A stretch of 64,000 nt of DNA from an uncultured Aquimarina sp. (lineage in GTDB: Bacteria; Bacteroidota; Bacteroidia; Flavobacteriales; Flavobacteriaceae), in assembly GCA_947499005.1 (NCBI GenBank), contig CANMML010000002.1:62001-126000 (forward strand), read 5' to 3'. Below, piece after piece: positions 53,834-63,238 of this stretch. The notes under the pieces were generated by a model. It was not told where the DNA came from and searched no databases. It was given only the letters and a program-made list of their open reading frames with translations. Within the stretch, counting starts at the first letter, position 1, and every line of letters begins with the position of its first letter. The position numbers were made by a program, and so were the translations under genes.

Positions 53834-53920
53834 GTTACCCGTAGCCTGACGCTACGGCAAGTTTAGTGCAGATGAAAGAATTGCCAGGAGGATGAACGTA
53901 AAGCTCGTCCCTTGGGTAAC
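53834..53920 (+). ncRNA. Possible structured RNA or flavobacterial intergenic repeat
   Basis: GTTACCC (53834-53840) pairs with GGGTAAC (53914-53920) and encloses three hairpins: GTAGC/GCTAC (53841-53855), GGCAA/TTGCC (53856-53885) and GGATGAAC/GCTCGTCC (53890-53910, one mismatch). The preceding AGGGATTGCAGTGG and following GCCCAAAAAAAT resemble an intergenic family I associate with flavobacteria. Function unknown. Confidence 0.4.
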
Positions 53921-54005
53921 GCCCAAAAAAATAAGATAAATGTTAATTGTTGTCTGACTGAGTGTAGTAGAAGTTCGGACAATATGCGAATCCTTACATT
54001 TCGAC

Positions 54006-54095
54006 TGCGCTCAATGTGACTGCGCTCAATGTGACTGCGCTCAATGTGACTGCACTCAATGTGACTGCACTCAATGTGACTGCGCTCAATGTGAC
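54006..54095. repeat. 15-bp tandem repeats, six units
   Basis: Units TGC[G/A]CTCAATGTGAC at 54006, 54021, 54036, 54051, 54066 and 54081; degenerate remains continue to about 54130. The unit resembles the frequent flavobacterial sequence TTCGACTGCGCTCAATGTGAC, so it likely arose by slippage in that element. Confidence 0.9.
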
Positions 54096-54232
54096 TGGAG
54101 TTGGTGTGGTGTGACTATGATCAATGTGAATTCGTTACATAGTAGGATGTATGAGGCAATTTTTTAAATAAGTATTTATAACATTTTCTGCTGTAATACA
54201 GTAAATTCATATCGCAAATAGCATAATTGAAT

Positions 54233-55054
54233 TTACCAACTACCACCAGCACCCCCACCAGAGAAGCCTCCACCGCCGAATCCACCACCAAAACCTCCGC
54301 CAAAGCTACCGCCTCCACTACCGAAGCTACCTCCGCTGCTGTATCCTCCACGACCCATATTGCTTAAAATAATTACGTCGAGTGGACTAAGGTTTTTTCT
54401 TCGTTTACCACCTCTATTGTTGTGGTCGTTATCATCTTTTCGCTTTCTTGATAAAATGGCAAATAGTAGAATGGCTATAATTAGAACCAGAATAAAAGGA
54501 AATCCATCTTTTTCTCCTTCTAGTCTATTTCTTTGTGGGAAACCTTTAAAAGTGCCATTTAGCATTTGCATAATAGCTGAAGTACCTTTTTGAAGGCCTA
54601 AGTAATAACTCCCTTTTTTAAATTCAGGAATAATGATTTGCCTGATGATTTCTCCCGATTGACCAGCAGTTAAATACTGTTCGATACCATATCCAGGAGA
54701 GATCCAAATTTTTCGATCATTTTTGGAAAGTAATATAAAAACACCATTGTCTTTTTTGGCATCTCCAATACCCCATTCATGAGCCCATTTAGGAGTTAAA
54801 ATACCGATATCTTCTCCTTTTAAGTCTTCGACTGTGGCAATAACGATTTGCGTACTTGTTGTATCGGAATATCGAATTAATTTATTCTCTAAAGCTTGTT
54901 TTTCCGAAATGCTTAAAAGATTAGCAAAGTCGTGTACGGCTACTTGTTTTGTGGCAGAACTTGGTTTCGCTGGAATTTGAAATTGTGCATTAGCTTGAAT
55001 TAAGCTAAATAAAAGCAATCCCAATAATTGGATGTTAAACAGTAGTTTTGTCAT
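54233..55054 (-). CDS. TPM-domain membrane protein with Gly-rich tail
   Basis: 273 residues. Signal peptide (LLGLLLFSLIQANA), TPM domain (about 35-165; VHDFANLLSISEKQALENKL ... TSTQIVIATVEDL ... GIGDAKKDNGVFILLSKND ... ISPGYGIEQYLTAGQSGEII), one membrane helix (PFILVLIIAILLFAIL), then a Gly/Ser-rich tail (GGGGFSGGGAGGSW). Such YgcG-type proteins sit in the inner membrane; function is poorly known. It overlaps the next TPM gene by one base and belongs to the LemA/TPM operon. Confidence 0.88.
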   Translation of the reverse strand: MTKLLFNIQLLGLLLFSLIQANAQFQIPAKPSSATKQVAVHDFANLLSISEKQALENKLIRYSDTTSTQIVIATVEDLKGEDIGILTPKWAHEWGIGDAKKDNGVFILLSKNDRKIWISPGYGIEQYLTAGQSGEIIRQIIIPEFKKGSYYLGLQKGTSAIMQMLNGTFKGFPQRNRLEGEKDGFPFILVLIIAILLFAILSRKRKDDNDHNNRGGKRRKNLSPLDVIILSNMGRGGYSSGGSFGSGGGSFGGGFGGGFGGGGFSGGGAGGSW

Positions 55055-55491
55055 TATCCTTTAGAGATTTCGTCTGGTAATTCGTTTGTATCGTTGTGTT
55101 GCCAAGGGAAGTATTCTTGTAATACACGACCAACTTCCGTGACCCCGTTTGAGAGTCCTTTGGCAAAATTCCCTTCCTTAAATTGTGCTTGAATGGCATC
55201 GCGAGTACTCTGCCAAAAAGTGTCTCCTACTTTTTCGTGGATTCCTTTATCTCCGTAAATTACAAACTGCTTTAGGTTTACAGCAACGTAGATAATAACT
55301 CCATTATGAGCTTCGGTATTGTCCATTTTTAAAAAGTGAAACACTTCTTTAGTACGGTCAAAAACTTGTTCAGGATGTTCATATTCTTCCAAATGGACCC
55401 TAATTTCACCAGAAGTCATCTTTTCAGCAACTCGAATCGCATCGACTACTTGAAGTTCTTCTTCTGCGTTAAGGAATGATTCTACAGTCAT
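55054..55491 (-). CDS. TPM-domain protein without membrane anchor
   Basis: 145 residues. TPM domain: EEELQVVDAIRVAEKMTSGE, IRVHLEEYEHPEQVF, NGVIIYVAVNLKQFVIYGDK, with no clear signal peptide. Paired with the larger TPM gene, which begins at its stop. Together with lemA upstream this is a common Bacteroidota group; a membrane-associated role is inferred. Confidence 0.85.
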   Translation of the reverse strand: MTVESFLNAEEELQVVDAIRVAEKMTSGEIRVHLEEYEHPEQVFDRTKEVFHFLKMDNTEAHNGVIIYVAVNLKQFVIYGDKGIHEKVGDTFWQSTRDAIQAQFKEGNFAKGLSNGVTEVGRVLQEYFPWQHNDTNELPDEISKG

Positions 55492-55494
55492 AAT

Positions 55495-55570
55495 TTTAGA
55501 TCGCTTCGCTGTTAGATATTAGAATTTAGATCGCTTCGCTATTAGATTGTAATAATATCTAATAGCGAAG
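55495..55570. repeat. Direct repeat and hairpin between lemA and TPM genes
   Basis: TTTAGATCGCTTCGCT occurs at 55495-55510 and 55525-55540; CTTCGCTATTAGA (55534-55546) pairs exactly with TCTAATAGCGAAG (55558-55570). It lies within the lemA-TPM intergenic gap and could modulate downstream expression. Confidence 0.75.
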
Positions 55571-55603
55571 TGGTCTCATATCTCAATACTAATTATCTAT
55601 ATT

Positions 55604-56191
55604 TTATTTAAAATCAAAATCCACTTCTACAGGTTTTTCAGCACCTGCTTCTGCGTCGAAATAAGGTTTGTCGTCAAAGTCGAACCAACCCGCGACAATA
55701 TTATTTGGAAATGATTTTACGTAATTATTATAAGGCTTGATCGCTTCATTAAAGCGTGTACGAGCCGTTAAGATTTGGTTTTCAGTACTGGTCAATTCGT
55801 CCTGTAATTTCAAGAAATTTTGATTCGCTTTTAAATCAGGATAACGCTCCACAGTAACCAATAAACTCTTTAATGCACCAGATAAACCTCCTTGTACTTT
55901 ATTGAACTGCGCTAACTGTTCAGGCGTAATGTTTGAAGGGTCAATATTTACTGAAGTTGCTTTTGCACGGGCATTGATTACTTCTACTAATGCACTTTTT
56001 TCATAATCAGCAGCACCTTTTACTGTTTTTACTAAGTTTCCAATAAGGTCATTACGACGTTGGTAAGCCGTTTGGACATTTCCCCAAGCTTCAGCCGTAT
56101 CTTCATTTAATTTTACCATGTTATTGTACATGCTACATGAATTCATCGATAATGCCAATCCCAATAAAGCAATGATGCGTAAAAATTTCAT
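55604..56191 (-). CDS. lemA: LemA family protein
   Basis: 195 residues. Lipobox-like end of a signal (LALSMNSCSMYNN), then LemA motifs NEDTAEAWGNVQTAYQRRND, LIGNLVKTVKGAADYE, RYPDLKANQNFLKLQDEL, TENQILTARTRFNEAIKPYN, YVKSFPNNIVAGWF. Long helical protein, function not established. It precedes the two TPM genes on the minus strand. Confidence 0.92.
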   Translation of the reverse strand: MKFLRIIALLGLALSMNSCSMYNNMVKLNEDTAEAWGNVQTAYQRRNDLIGNLVKTVKGAADYEKSALVEVINARAKATSVNIDPSNITPEQLAQFNKVQGGLSGALKSLLVTVERYPDLKANQNFLKLQDELTSTENQILTARTRFNEAIKPYNNYVKSFPNNIVAGWFDFDDKPYFDAEAGAEKPVEVDFDFK

Positions 56192-56223
56192 AATTAAAAG
56201 TTTAGTGTTTGTGTTTTTAAAAG

Positions 56224-56559
56224 TTACATGCTGTTTTTCAGCTTAATAAGCTCTTCTTTGATATTTGTCAATTTACGAATTAAATCAAAATGTTCGGGCT
56301 TCTCATTTTTATAAGTCTTAAGGTGCGTTTTGGCGCCATCAATAGTATAACCACGTTCTTTAACCAAATGAAAAACGACTTCGATCGCTTTAATATCTTC
56401 TAAAGTAAAATAGCGTTGCCCGTTCGCATGTTTTTTAGGTTTTATGCTAGAAAATTCTTTTTCCCAAAATCGAATTAACGAAGCATTGACATCAAAAGCT
56501 TTGGAAACTTCTCCAATACCGTAGTATAATTTTTTAGGTAATTTGTCCAAGACACTCAT
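56224..56559 (-). CDS. MerR-family transcriptional regulator
   Basis: 111 residues. HTH: YYGIGEVSKAFDVNASLIRF followed by WEKEFSSIKPKKHANGQRYF and TLEDIKAIEVVFHLV, the standard MerR fold with a short helical tail. No metal-binding Cys cluster. It overlaps the M23 peptidase gene by one base. Conserved next to M23 and lemA in flavobacteria as far as I know; target genes unknown. Confidence 0.88.
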   Translation of the reverse strand: MSVLDKLPKKLYYGIGEVSKAFDVNASLIRFWEKEFSSIKPKKHANGQRYFTLEDIKAIEVVFHLVKERGYTIDGAKTHLKTYKNEKPEHFDLIRKLTNIKEELIKLKNSM

Positions 56560-57536
56560 TAATCCAGAGATTGATTAGCTTCTTTTGATTTGGCTAATAG
56601 GATAGCGAATTCTTCAGCAGATAAATTTCCATAATAGAAATTGATAGGGTTGATGCGAGTTCCATCTTTAAAAACTTCATAATGTAAATGCGGAGCTTGA
56701 GAACGCCCAGTACTACCTACAAAACCGATAACATCACCACGTTTTACCTTTTGTCCTTTACGCACATTGTATTTGTATAAATGCGCATATAATGTTTTAT
56801 AACCATACCCATGATCAATACGAATATGTCTTCCATATCCAGAAGAACGATTATCTGCACGAACTACTTTACCATCACCCGAAGCATAAACAGGTGTACC
56901 TCTAGGTGCTGTAAAGTCCATCCCTTTGTGCATTTTTCGAACCTTAGTAAATGGATCACTTCGCCACCCATAACCCGAAGCCATACGCGTCAAATCTTCG
57001 TTTGTCACAGGTTGTATCGCGGGGATAGAAGCTAAAAGGCTTTCTTTTTCTTTTGCTAGATCGACGATTTCATCTAGTGAATTTGCTTGAATGGCTAATT
57101 GTTTTTCAATTTGCTCTATATGTTGGAAACTTTCTTTTATTAATTCTGAATTTTCATAACCATCGAACTGACTAAATCGATTGACACCGCCAAAACCAGC
57201 TTGTCGTTCTTCCTTAGAAATAGGAGCTGTTTCAAAATACAATCGATAAATATTATTGTCTCGTTCGGCTATTTCGCTCAATACTGTTTGTACACGATTC
57301 ATCTTTTTGCCCATTTGTTTATAGGCCATTTCCATGTTTTCTAATTCGCGTCGGTATTTTTTCTCTTTAGGTGTTTCTATATTGGGTATACTGTAATACA
57401 CCAATAACAGTAGTAATGATGAAAGAAAAATTCCTAAAGCTACTAATATTCCTACCCCAATTTTTTGGCTCTTTTTCTTTTCGATTTTTCGATAAGAAAG
57501 GGTTTCGCTATCGTAGTAGTATTTAACCTTTGACAT
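56559..57536 (-). CDS. M23-family peptidoglycan endopeptidase (membrane-anchored)
   Basis: 325 residues. N-terminal cytoplasmic segment, a membrane helix (VGILVALGIFLSSLLLLLVY), a coiled-coil part (about 65-170), then an M23 domain: YGWRSDPFTKVRKMHKGMDF (zinc His), GTPVYASGDGKV, GRHIRIDHGYGYKTLYAHLY and QAPHLHYEVF (HxH). It should cut peptide cross-links or act as an amidase activator. Divergent from alaS; the intergenic region has room for both promoters. Confidence 0.92.
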   Translation of the reverse strand: MSKVKYYYDSETLSYRKIEKKKSQKIGVGILVALGIFLSSLLLLLVYYSIPNIETPKEKKYRRELENMEMAYKQMGKKMNRVQTVLSEIAERDNNIYRLYFETAPISKEERQAGFGGVNRFSQFDGYENSELIKESFQHIEQIEKQLAIQANSLDEIVDLAKEKESLLASIPAIQPVTNEDLTRMASGYGWRSDPFTKVRKMHKGMDFTAPRGTPVYASGDGKVVRADNRSSGYGRHIRIDHGYGYKTLYAHLYKYNVRKGQKVKRGDVIGFVGSTGRSQAPHLHYEVFKDGTRINPINFYYGNLSAEEFAILLAKSKEANQSLD

Positions 57537-57558
57537 ATGCTAATTTGTAGTATTTTTG
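57529..57558 (+). promoter_or_regulatory. alaS promoter: Possible alaS promoter
   Basis: TTTG (57529-57532), 18 bases, TATTTTTG (57551-57558), matching TTTG-N19-TAnnTTTG closely. Would give a leader of about 135 bases before alaS. It overlaps the first codons of the divergent M23 gene. Confidence 0.4.
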
Positions 57559-57697
57559 CTCGGTATTTTAGGCAAATGCCTATTTCTAAAAATACGCTTA
57601 CGAAGATTCTCCGTTGCGTTTTTTTAGAATGAAATATCAAAGATACTAATTTGTAGAAAAGCCCTAACAGGGAAAAGACATAGATAATATCGGACTT

Positions 57698-60319
57698 ATG
57701 ACGTCACAAGAAATCCGCAAGCAGTTTTTAGCATTTTTTGAAAGCAAACAGCATCAGATTGTAGCATCGGCACCAATGGTTATTAAAAATGACCCTACGC
57801 TGATGTTTACCAATGCAGGTATGAATCAGTTTAAAGAATTTTTCTTAGGAAATGGTACGCCAAAAAGTAATCGTATCACTGATACTCAGAAATGTTTACG
57901 CGTTAGTGGAAAGCATAATGACCTAGAGGAAGTAGGTATGGATACCTACCACCATACAATGTTCGAAATGCTAGGGAACTGGAGTTTTGGGGATTATTTT
58001 AAAAAAGAAGCAATTCAATGGGCTTGGGAATTGTTAACCGAAGTATATGGAATCGATAAAGACATTTTATATGTAAGTGTTTTTGAAGGAGCAGAAGAAG
58101 ATGGATTAGGATTAGATCAAGAAGCCTATGATTTATGGTCGGCGATTGTGCCAGAAGACCGTATTATCATGGGGAATAAAAAGGATAACTTCTGGGAAAT
58201 GGGTGACCAAGGGCCTTGTGGACCTTGTTCGGAAATTCACGTAGATATCCGATCGGCAGAAGAAAAAGCACAAGTTTCGGGAAGAGATTTGGTAAATATG
58301 GATCACCCGCAAGTTGTTGAAATCTGGAATTTAGTTTTCATGCAATTCAATCGTAAAGCGAATGGATCGTTAGAAAAATTACCAGCACAGCACGTAGATA
58401 CAGGTATGGGATTCGAGCGTTTGTGTATGGTACTTCAAGATCAAAAATCGAATTATGATACGGATGCTTTTAGTCCGTTGATTGACAAAATACAAGAAGT
58501 TACAGGGGGAAAGTATGATAAAACAACAACACCTGAAGAAGATAAAATAAGTGTTGCTATTCGTGTAATTGCCGATCACGTTCGTGCGGTATCGTTTTCT
58601 ATTGCCGATGGACAATTACCAAGTAACAATGGAGCAGGGTACGTGATTCGTCGAATTTTACGTCGTGCTATTCGTTACGGATTTACGTTTTTAAATACAC
58701 AAGAACCATTTATTCACAATTTAGTAGCGACGCTTTGTGATCAATTAGGAGAAGCATTTCCAGAATTAAAATCACAGCAAAACCTAATCACGAATGTAAT
58801 TCGAGAAGAAGAGCAATCTTTCTTAAAAACATTAGATCAAGGATTATTGTTATTAGATGAAGTGATTGCTAAAACCGAAGGTAAAACGGTTGCTGGTAAC
58901 AAGGCTTTTGAATTATATGATACCTATGGTTTTCCAATTGACCTAACAGCGCTAATCTTAAGTGAGAAAGGATACCAATTGGATGAGGCAGGTTTTGAAG
59001 CCGAATTACAAAAACAAAAAGAGCGTTCTAGAGCCGCAGCACAAATTTCTGCTGGGGATTGGCAAATATTAGATGCCAATGCTAAAGAAACGTTTATCGG
59101 ATACGATAATACTACAGCCAAAGTTAAGATTACACGTTACCGTAAAGTAGAGAGTAAAAAAGATGGTGAATTATACCAGATTGTATTAGATCAAACACCA
59201 TTCTATCCAGAAGGTGGAGGGCAAGTAGGAGATAAAGGAGTGTTGAAATCGGCTAATGAAGAAATAGCAGTTTTTAATACTAAGAAGGAGAATAATCTAA
59301 TCATTCATTTTGCTAAGAAATTACCTTCGAATTTAGAAGGGACTTTTGAAGCTATAATCAATACAGATTTACAAAAACAATCTGCAAGTAACCATACAGC
59401 GACGCACTTGTTACATCAAGCTTTACGTCATGTATTAGGGACTCATGTAGAGCAAAAAGGATCTTTGGTACAGCCAAAGAGTCTTCGTTTCGATTTTTCG
59501 CATTTTGCTAAAGTGACTGCCGAAGAAATCGAACAGATAGAAGCTTTTGTAAATGAACGTATTTCGGAAAATCTTCCATTAGAAGAGAATAGAAACAATA
59601 CCTACGATAATGCCATTACTGAAGGTGCGATTGCATTATTTGGAGAGAAATATGGCGATAGTGTACGTTCGATCCGTTTTGGAAGTTCCATGGAATTATG
59701 TGGGGGAATTCATGTATCCACTACGGCTGCCATTTGGAATTTTAAGATTGTAAATGAAAGTGCTGTAGCGGCAGGTATTCGTCGTATTGAAGCAATTACT
59801 AGTGATGCTGCAAAAGCCTTTTTTGCGGAACAAGCAGATACTTTAGGTCAAGTAAAAGCAGTGTTGAAGAATGCAAAAGAGCCTGTAAAAGCAATTACTT
59901 CGCTACAAGAAGAAAATGCTTCTTTAAAGAAGCAGATTGAACAATTATTAAAAGAGAAAGCGCTTAATCTTAAGGGAGAATTAGCCGCTAATTTTGAAGC
60001 GGTAAATGGGGTGCAATTACTTGCTCAAAAAGTAGATTTGGATGCTGCGGGAATCAAAGATCTTTGTTTTGAATTAGGAAAGGATAAGCAGGATACTTTC
60101 ATTTTATTAGGAAGTGAAGCCAACGGGAAAGCATTGCTAAGCTGTTATATTTCTAAAGAATTGGTAGCAGCCAAAGACTTAAATGCAGGTAAGGTGGTTC
60201 GTGAATTAGGAAAACACATCCAAGGAGGTGGAGGAGGTCAAGCCTTTTTTGCAACCGCAGGAGGTAAGAATCCAGCAGGATTGGATGCTGCGCTTGAAGC
60301 GGTGAAGGAGTTGATTTAG
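57698..60319 (+). CDS. alaS: Alanyl-tRNA synthetase
   Basis: 873 residues, full length. Class II motifs: [76 protein letters not shown]; the editing domain has [18 protein letters not shown] and CGGIHV; the C-terminal domain has a Gly-rich end [17 protein letters not shown]. Charges tRNA-Ala and edits misacylated Ser/Gly. Transcribed away from M23. Confidence 0.98.
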   Translation: MTSQEIRKQFLAFFESKQHQIVASAPMVIKNDPTLMFTNAGMNQFKEFFLGNGTPKSNRITDTQKCLRVSGKHNDLEEVGMDTYHHTMFEMLGNWSFGDYFKKEAIQWAWELLTEVYGIDKDILYVSVFEGAEEDGLGLDQEAYDLWSAIVPEDRIIMGNKKDNFWEMGDQGPCGPCSEIHVDIRSAEEKAQVSGRDLVNMDHPQVVEIWNLVFMQFNRKANGSLEKLPAQHVDTGMGFERLCMVLQDQKSNYDTDAFSPLIDKIQEVTGGKYDKTTTPEEDKISVAIRVIADHVRAVSFSIADGQLPSNNGAGYVIRRILRRAIRYGFTFLNTQEPFIHNLVATLCDQLGEAFPELKSQQNLITNVIREEEQSFLKTLDQGLLLLDEVIAKTEGKTVAGNKAFELYDTYGFPIDLTALILSEKGYQLDEAGFEAELQKQKERSRAAAQISAGDWQILDANAKETFIGYDNTTAKVKITRYRKVESKKDGELYQIVLDQTPFYPEGGGQVGDKGVLKSANEEIAVFNTKKENNLIIHFAKKLPSNLEGTFEAIINTDLQKQSASNHTATHLLHQALRHVLGTHVEQKGSLVQPKSLRFDFSHFAKVTAEEIEQIEAFVNERISENLPLEENRNNTYDNAITEGAIALFGEKYGDSVRSIRFGSSMELCGGIHVSTTAAIWNFKIVNESAVAAGIRRIEAITSDAAKAFFAEQADTLGQVKAVLKNAKEPVKAITSLQEENASLKKQIEQLLKEKALNLKGELAANFEAVNGVQLLAQKVDLDAAGIKDLCFELGKDKQDTFILLGSEANGKALLSCYISKELVAAKDLNAGKVVRELGKHIQGGGGGQAFFATAGGKNPAGLDAALEAVKELI

Positions 60320-60348
60320 AATTACTATAGATGTGTAATCATAAAAAA

Positions 60349-60376
60349 AGCGAGAGTGTACATTGACACTCTCGCT
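60349..60376 (-). terminator. Hairpin downstream of alaS, polarised toward the minus strand
   Basis: Stem AGCGAGAGTGT (60349-60359) / ACACTCTCGCT (60366-60376). The homopolymer lies on its left side (A7), i.e. the T-run is on the minus strand, so it would best terminate leftward transcription; it may also end alaS with lower efficiency. Confidence 0.6.
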
Positions 60377-60715
60377 AACAATAAACTATTTGCTACTCAT
60401 GAAAGTAAATAGTAAAATTAGACATTCCAGGCAGGCAATAAAAATAGTGGGATTGTCTTGTGGTTAAAAGCTTGATTTTCTTTGTAAAGAAACTTAGAAT
60501 GCTATTTAAAGCAGCTTTATTTTTACTTTTAAATCAAATTTATCCTCTTTGCAAGGATTTTTTTTAAATCCTACTGCGGAAACGATTCTTTTGAGATCAG
60601 GTTAATATGAATATTTCATATTAATTTATAGTTGCACTTCGGTGAATTCGGCTTTAAATATGATATAAAATGAAAGATATTTAGTATCGTTGTAAAACAA
60701 TCATAAAGAGAACTA
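60377..60715. other. Gene-free region before the UDP-sugar genes
   Basis: About 340 bases. Contains a 10-bp inverted repeat at 60602-60624 and AT-rich sequence; no gene is supportable. Confidence 0.5.
60602..60624. promoter_or_regulatory. Inverted repeat, candidate operator for the UDP-sugar genes
   Basis: TTAATATGAA - TAT - TTCATATTAA (60602-60611 and 60615-60624), about 95 bases before the epimerase start. The spacing fits a dimeric regulator site, but AT-rich dyads are common here. Confidence 0.3.
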
Positions 60716-61714
60716 ATGGATAACACTTTGGATAGTGACTTATCACATTTAAAAGTTTTGGTAACAGGAGCTGCGGGTTTTATTGGCTCTAATTTATGTG
60801 AAGCCTTGCTTGAAAAAGCTTGTAAGGTCGTTGGTTTGGATAATTTTTCTACAGGAAGTAAGGATAACTTAATTAGCTTATCATATCAGGAAAACTTTCA
60901 TTTTATAGAAGGAGATATTAGAAACCTACAAGATTGTCAAAAAGCAGTAAGAGGTGTAAATATTGTATTGCATCAAGCTGCTTTAGGATCTGTTCCTAGA
61001 TCAATTAAAGATCCGATTACGACTAATGATGTAAATATTGGAGGCTTTTTAAATATGTTGGAAGCCTGTAAGCAAGAAGGTGTTGATCGTTTTATATATG
61101 CAGCAAGTTCCTCTACTTATGGGGATTCTAAGTCACTGCCAAAAATTGAAAATAATATTGGGAATCCATTATCTCCATATGCTATTACTAAGTATGTAAA
61201 TGAGTTATATGCTGCGAATTATAAAAAAGTATACGATTTAGATACCATTGGGTTACGCTATTTTAATGTTTTTGGGAGAAAACAAACCCCTAATGGAGCC
61301 TATGCTGCCGTAATTCCAAAGTTTGTAATGCAGCTAATGAATCATGAATCGCCAAAAATCAATGGAGATGGTTCGTTTTCGAGAGATTTCACCTACATTG
61401 ATAATGTGATTCAAATGAATCTGTTGGCGATGACCACAGAAAATCCAAAAGCGCTTAATCAAATTTATAATACAGCTTGTGGAGAGCGAACTTCCTTAAA
61501 TGATCTAGTGTCGTATTTAAAAGAAGGATTAATTCCTTTTGATAAAACAGTTAAAGATGTTCAAATCGAGTACGGCCCCGAACGAAAAGGAGACGTTCCT
61601 CATTCATTGGCTTCTATTGAGAAAGCCGAAAAATATTTAGATTACAAACCTCAATATAACATCAAAGATGGCTTGAAAGAAGCTATAAAATGGTATTGGG
61701 TTAATTTACAATAA
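60716..61714 (+). CDS. UDP-N-acetylglucosamine 4-epimerase-like enzyme (NAD-dependent, WbpP/TviC type)
   Basis: 332 residues. Rossmann start VLVTGAAGFIGSNLCEALL, DNFSTG, LHQAALGSVPRSIKDP, YAASSSTYGD and SPYAITKYVNELYA (Tyr-x-x-x-Lys), RYFNVFG. The SVPRSI pattern is typical of WbpP-type UDP-hexosamine 4-epimerases. It would supply UDP-GalNAc for the dehydrogenase gene that begins at its next base. Part of surface polysaccharide synthesis. Confidence 0.9.
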   Translation: MDNTLDSDLSHLKVLVTGAAGFIGSNLCEALLEKACKVVGLDNFSTGSKDNLISLSYQENFHFIEGDIRNLQDCQKAVRGVNIVLHQAALGSVPRSIKDPITTNDVNIGGFLNMLEACKQEGVDRFIYAASSSTYGDSKSLPKIENNIGNPLSPYAITKYVNELYAANYKKVYDLDTIGLRYFNVFGRKQTPNGAYAAVIPKFVMQLMNHESPKINGDGSFSRDFTYIDNVIQMNLLAMTTENPKALNQIYNTACGERTSLNDLVSYLKEGLIPFDKTVKDVQIEYGPERKGDVPHSLASIEKAEKYLDYKPQYNIKDGLKEAIKWYWVNLQ

Positions 61715-63004
61715 ATGATAAACAAAGCATTTAAAATAGCCGTTATCGGGATGGGATATGTAGGATTGCCATTAGCACGTTTGTTTGCAACGAAATACCC
61801 TGTTGTTGGTTTTGATATTAATGAAAGTCGTATCGATAAGCTTAATAAAGGAATCGATGAGACTCATGAAATTGAAACCGCACTTTTAAATAAAGTGATT
61901 GTTACGAATCTTGAATATGGAAATGGACTTTTATGTAGTCACATTGAAGAAGATTTAAAGGATTGTAATGTTTATATTATAACCGTGCCAACTCCTGTTG
62001 ATAAAAGTAATACTCCCGATTTTTCCTATTTACAAAGTGCTAGTGAAATTGTGGGTAAGGTGCTAAAGGAATCTGATATTGTAGTGTACGAATCTACAGT
62101 ATATCCTGGAGCAACAGAGGAGATATGTGTACCTATTTTAGAAAAGAAAAGTGGATTTACGCTTAACCAAGAATTTTTTGTTGGGTATTCACCAGAACGT
62201 ATAAATCCAGGAGATAAAGTACATACCGTAGAGAAGATTTTAAAAGTAACTTCGGGATCAAGTCCTGCTGCTGCAAAACAAATAGACCAGTTATATGCAT
62301 CGGTAATCGAAGCGGGTACTTATTTAGCATCATCGATTAAGGTGGCTGAAGCGGCTAAGGTTATCGAAAACTCGCAACGAGATATCAATATTGCTTTTGT
62401 AAATGAATTGTCTAAGATTTTTAATCTTATGGGTATTGACACAAAAGAGGTGTTAAAAACAGCAGGGACAAAATGGAATTTTTTGCCTTTCACACCTGGT
62501 TTGGTAGGCGGGCATTGCATAGGAGTAGATCCGTATTATTTAGCACAAAGGGCTAAAGAATTTGGATATCACCCTGAAATTATTTTAGCAGGGAGACGCT
62601 TAAATGATAGTATGGGAGAATTTGTAGCATCGGAAGTTGTTAAACTGATGATACAGAAAAACATTCATATTAAAGAAGCCGAAGTTTTAGTGTTAGGAAT
62701 CACTTTTAAAGAAAACTGCCCAGATGTTCGTAATACCAGGGTTGTTGATGTTATTGAGCAACTGAAAGAATTTCAAACAAGCGTTACGGTTTATGACCCA
62801 GTAGCTAATGCAGAAGGAATAGACCAAAATTCGCAAATAGAACTGACGCAACAATTACCTAATAAAAAGTACGATGCTGTAGTACTTGCAGTTGCACACA
62901 CAGCATTTTTGGAATTAAACATACAAAGTTTGCTAAAAGATGGTGGTGTTATTTATGATGTGAAAGGTGTTTTAGATGCAAAAATCATAGACGGAAGACT
63001 ATAA
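61715..63004 (+). CDS. UDP-N-acetyl-D-hexosamine dehydrogenase (WbpO/TviB type)
   Basis: 429 residues. IAVIGMGYVGLPLARLFA (NAD site), GFDINESRI, ITVPTPVD, VVYESTVYPGATEEICVP, GYSPERINPGD, the active Cys in GGHCIGVDPYYLA, and VLGITFKENCPDVRNT are the UDP-sugar dehydrogenase signatures. It would oxidise UDP-GalNAc or UDP-GlcNAc to the uronate. Directly abuts the epimerase gene, so the two form UDP-GalNAcA for a capsule or O-chain. Confidence 0.93.
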   Translation: MINKAFKIAVIGMGYVGLPLARLFATKYPVVGFDINESRIDKLNKGIDETHEIETALLNKVIVTNLEYGNGLLCSHIEEDLKDCNVYIITVPTPVDKSNTPDFSYLQSASEIVGKVLKESDIVVYESTVYPGATEEICVPILEKKSGFTLNQEFFVGYSPERINPGDKVHTVEKILKVTSGSSPAAAKQIDQLYASVIEAGTYLASSIKVAEAAKVIENSQRDINIAFVNELSKIFNLMGIDTKEVLKTAGTKWNFLPFTPGLVGGHCIGVDPYYLAQRAKEFGYHPEIILAGRRLNDSMGEFVASEVVKLMIQKNIHIKEAEVLVLGITFKENCPDVRNTRVVDVIEQLKEFQTSVTVYDPVANAEGIDQNSQIELTQQLPNKKYDAVVLAVAHTAFLELNIQSLLKDGGVIYDVKGVLDAKIIDGRL

Positions 63005-63238
63005 ACGAAGAATGTGAGTCAGATAAAAAAAGGAGGCATATTACACTATTGTACTATTGCGAATTATTTTTTTATGTAGAAAAAATAATGATGCTACTTT
63101 TTGGGAAGAAATACGTTATTGGTTGTTTTAAATAATGACATTATTCCAAGTGCATTAGATGGAGTATGAACACTCATTATGGATTTCCGTAAGTGTTATA
63201 GATGATATGAGGTATAATTTAGTGGCAAAATTTAAATT

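Larger units (their letters stand above)
53587..54232. other. Gene-free repeat region
   Basis: About 650 bases without a gene, holding a possible structured RNA at 53834-53920 and a 15-bp tandem array at 54006-54095, with AT-rich sequence around. Probably a hot spot for repeat insertion between the small secreted gene and the TPM genes. Confidence 0.6.

Noticed and set aside
54006-54095. CRISPR array
   Set aside because: The 15-bp units are directly tandem with no spacers, and no cas genes are present.
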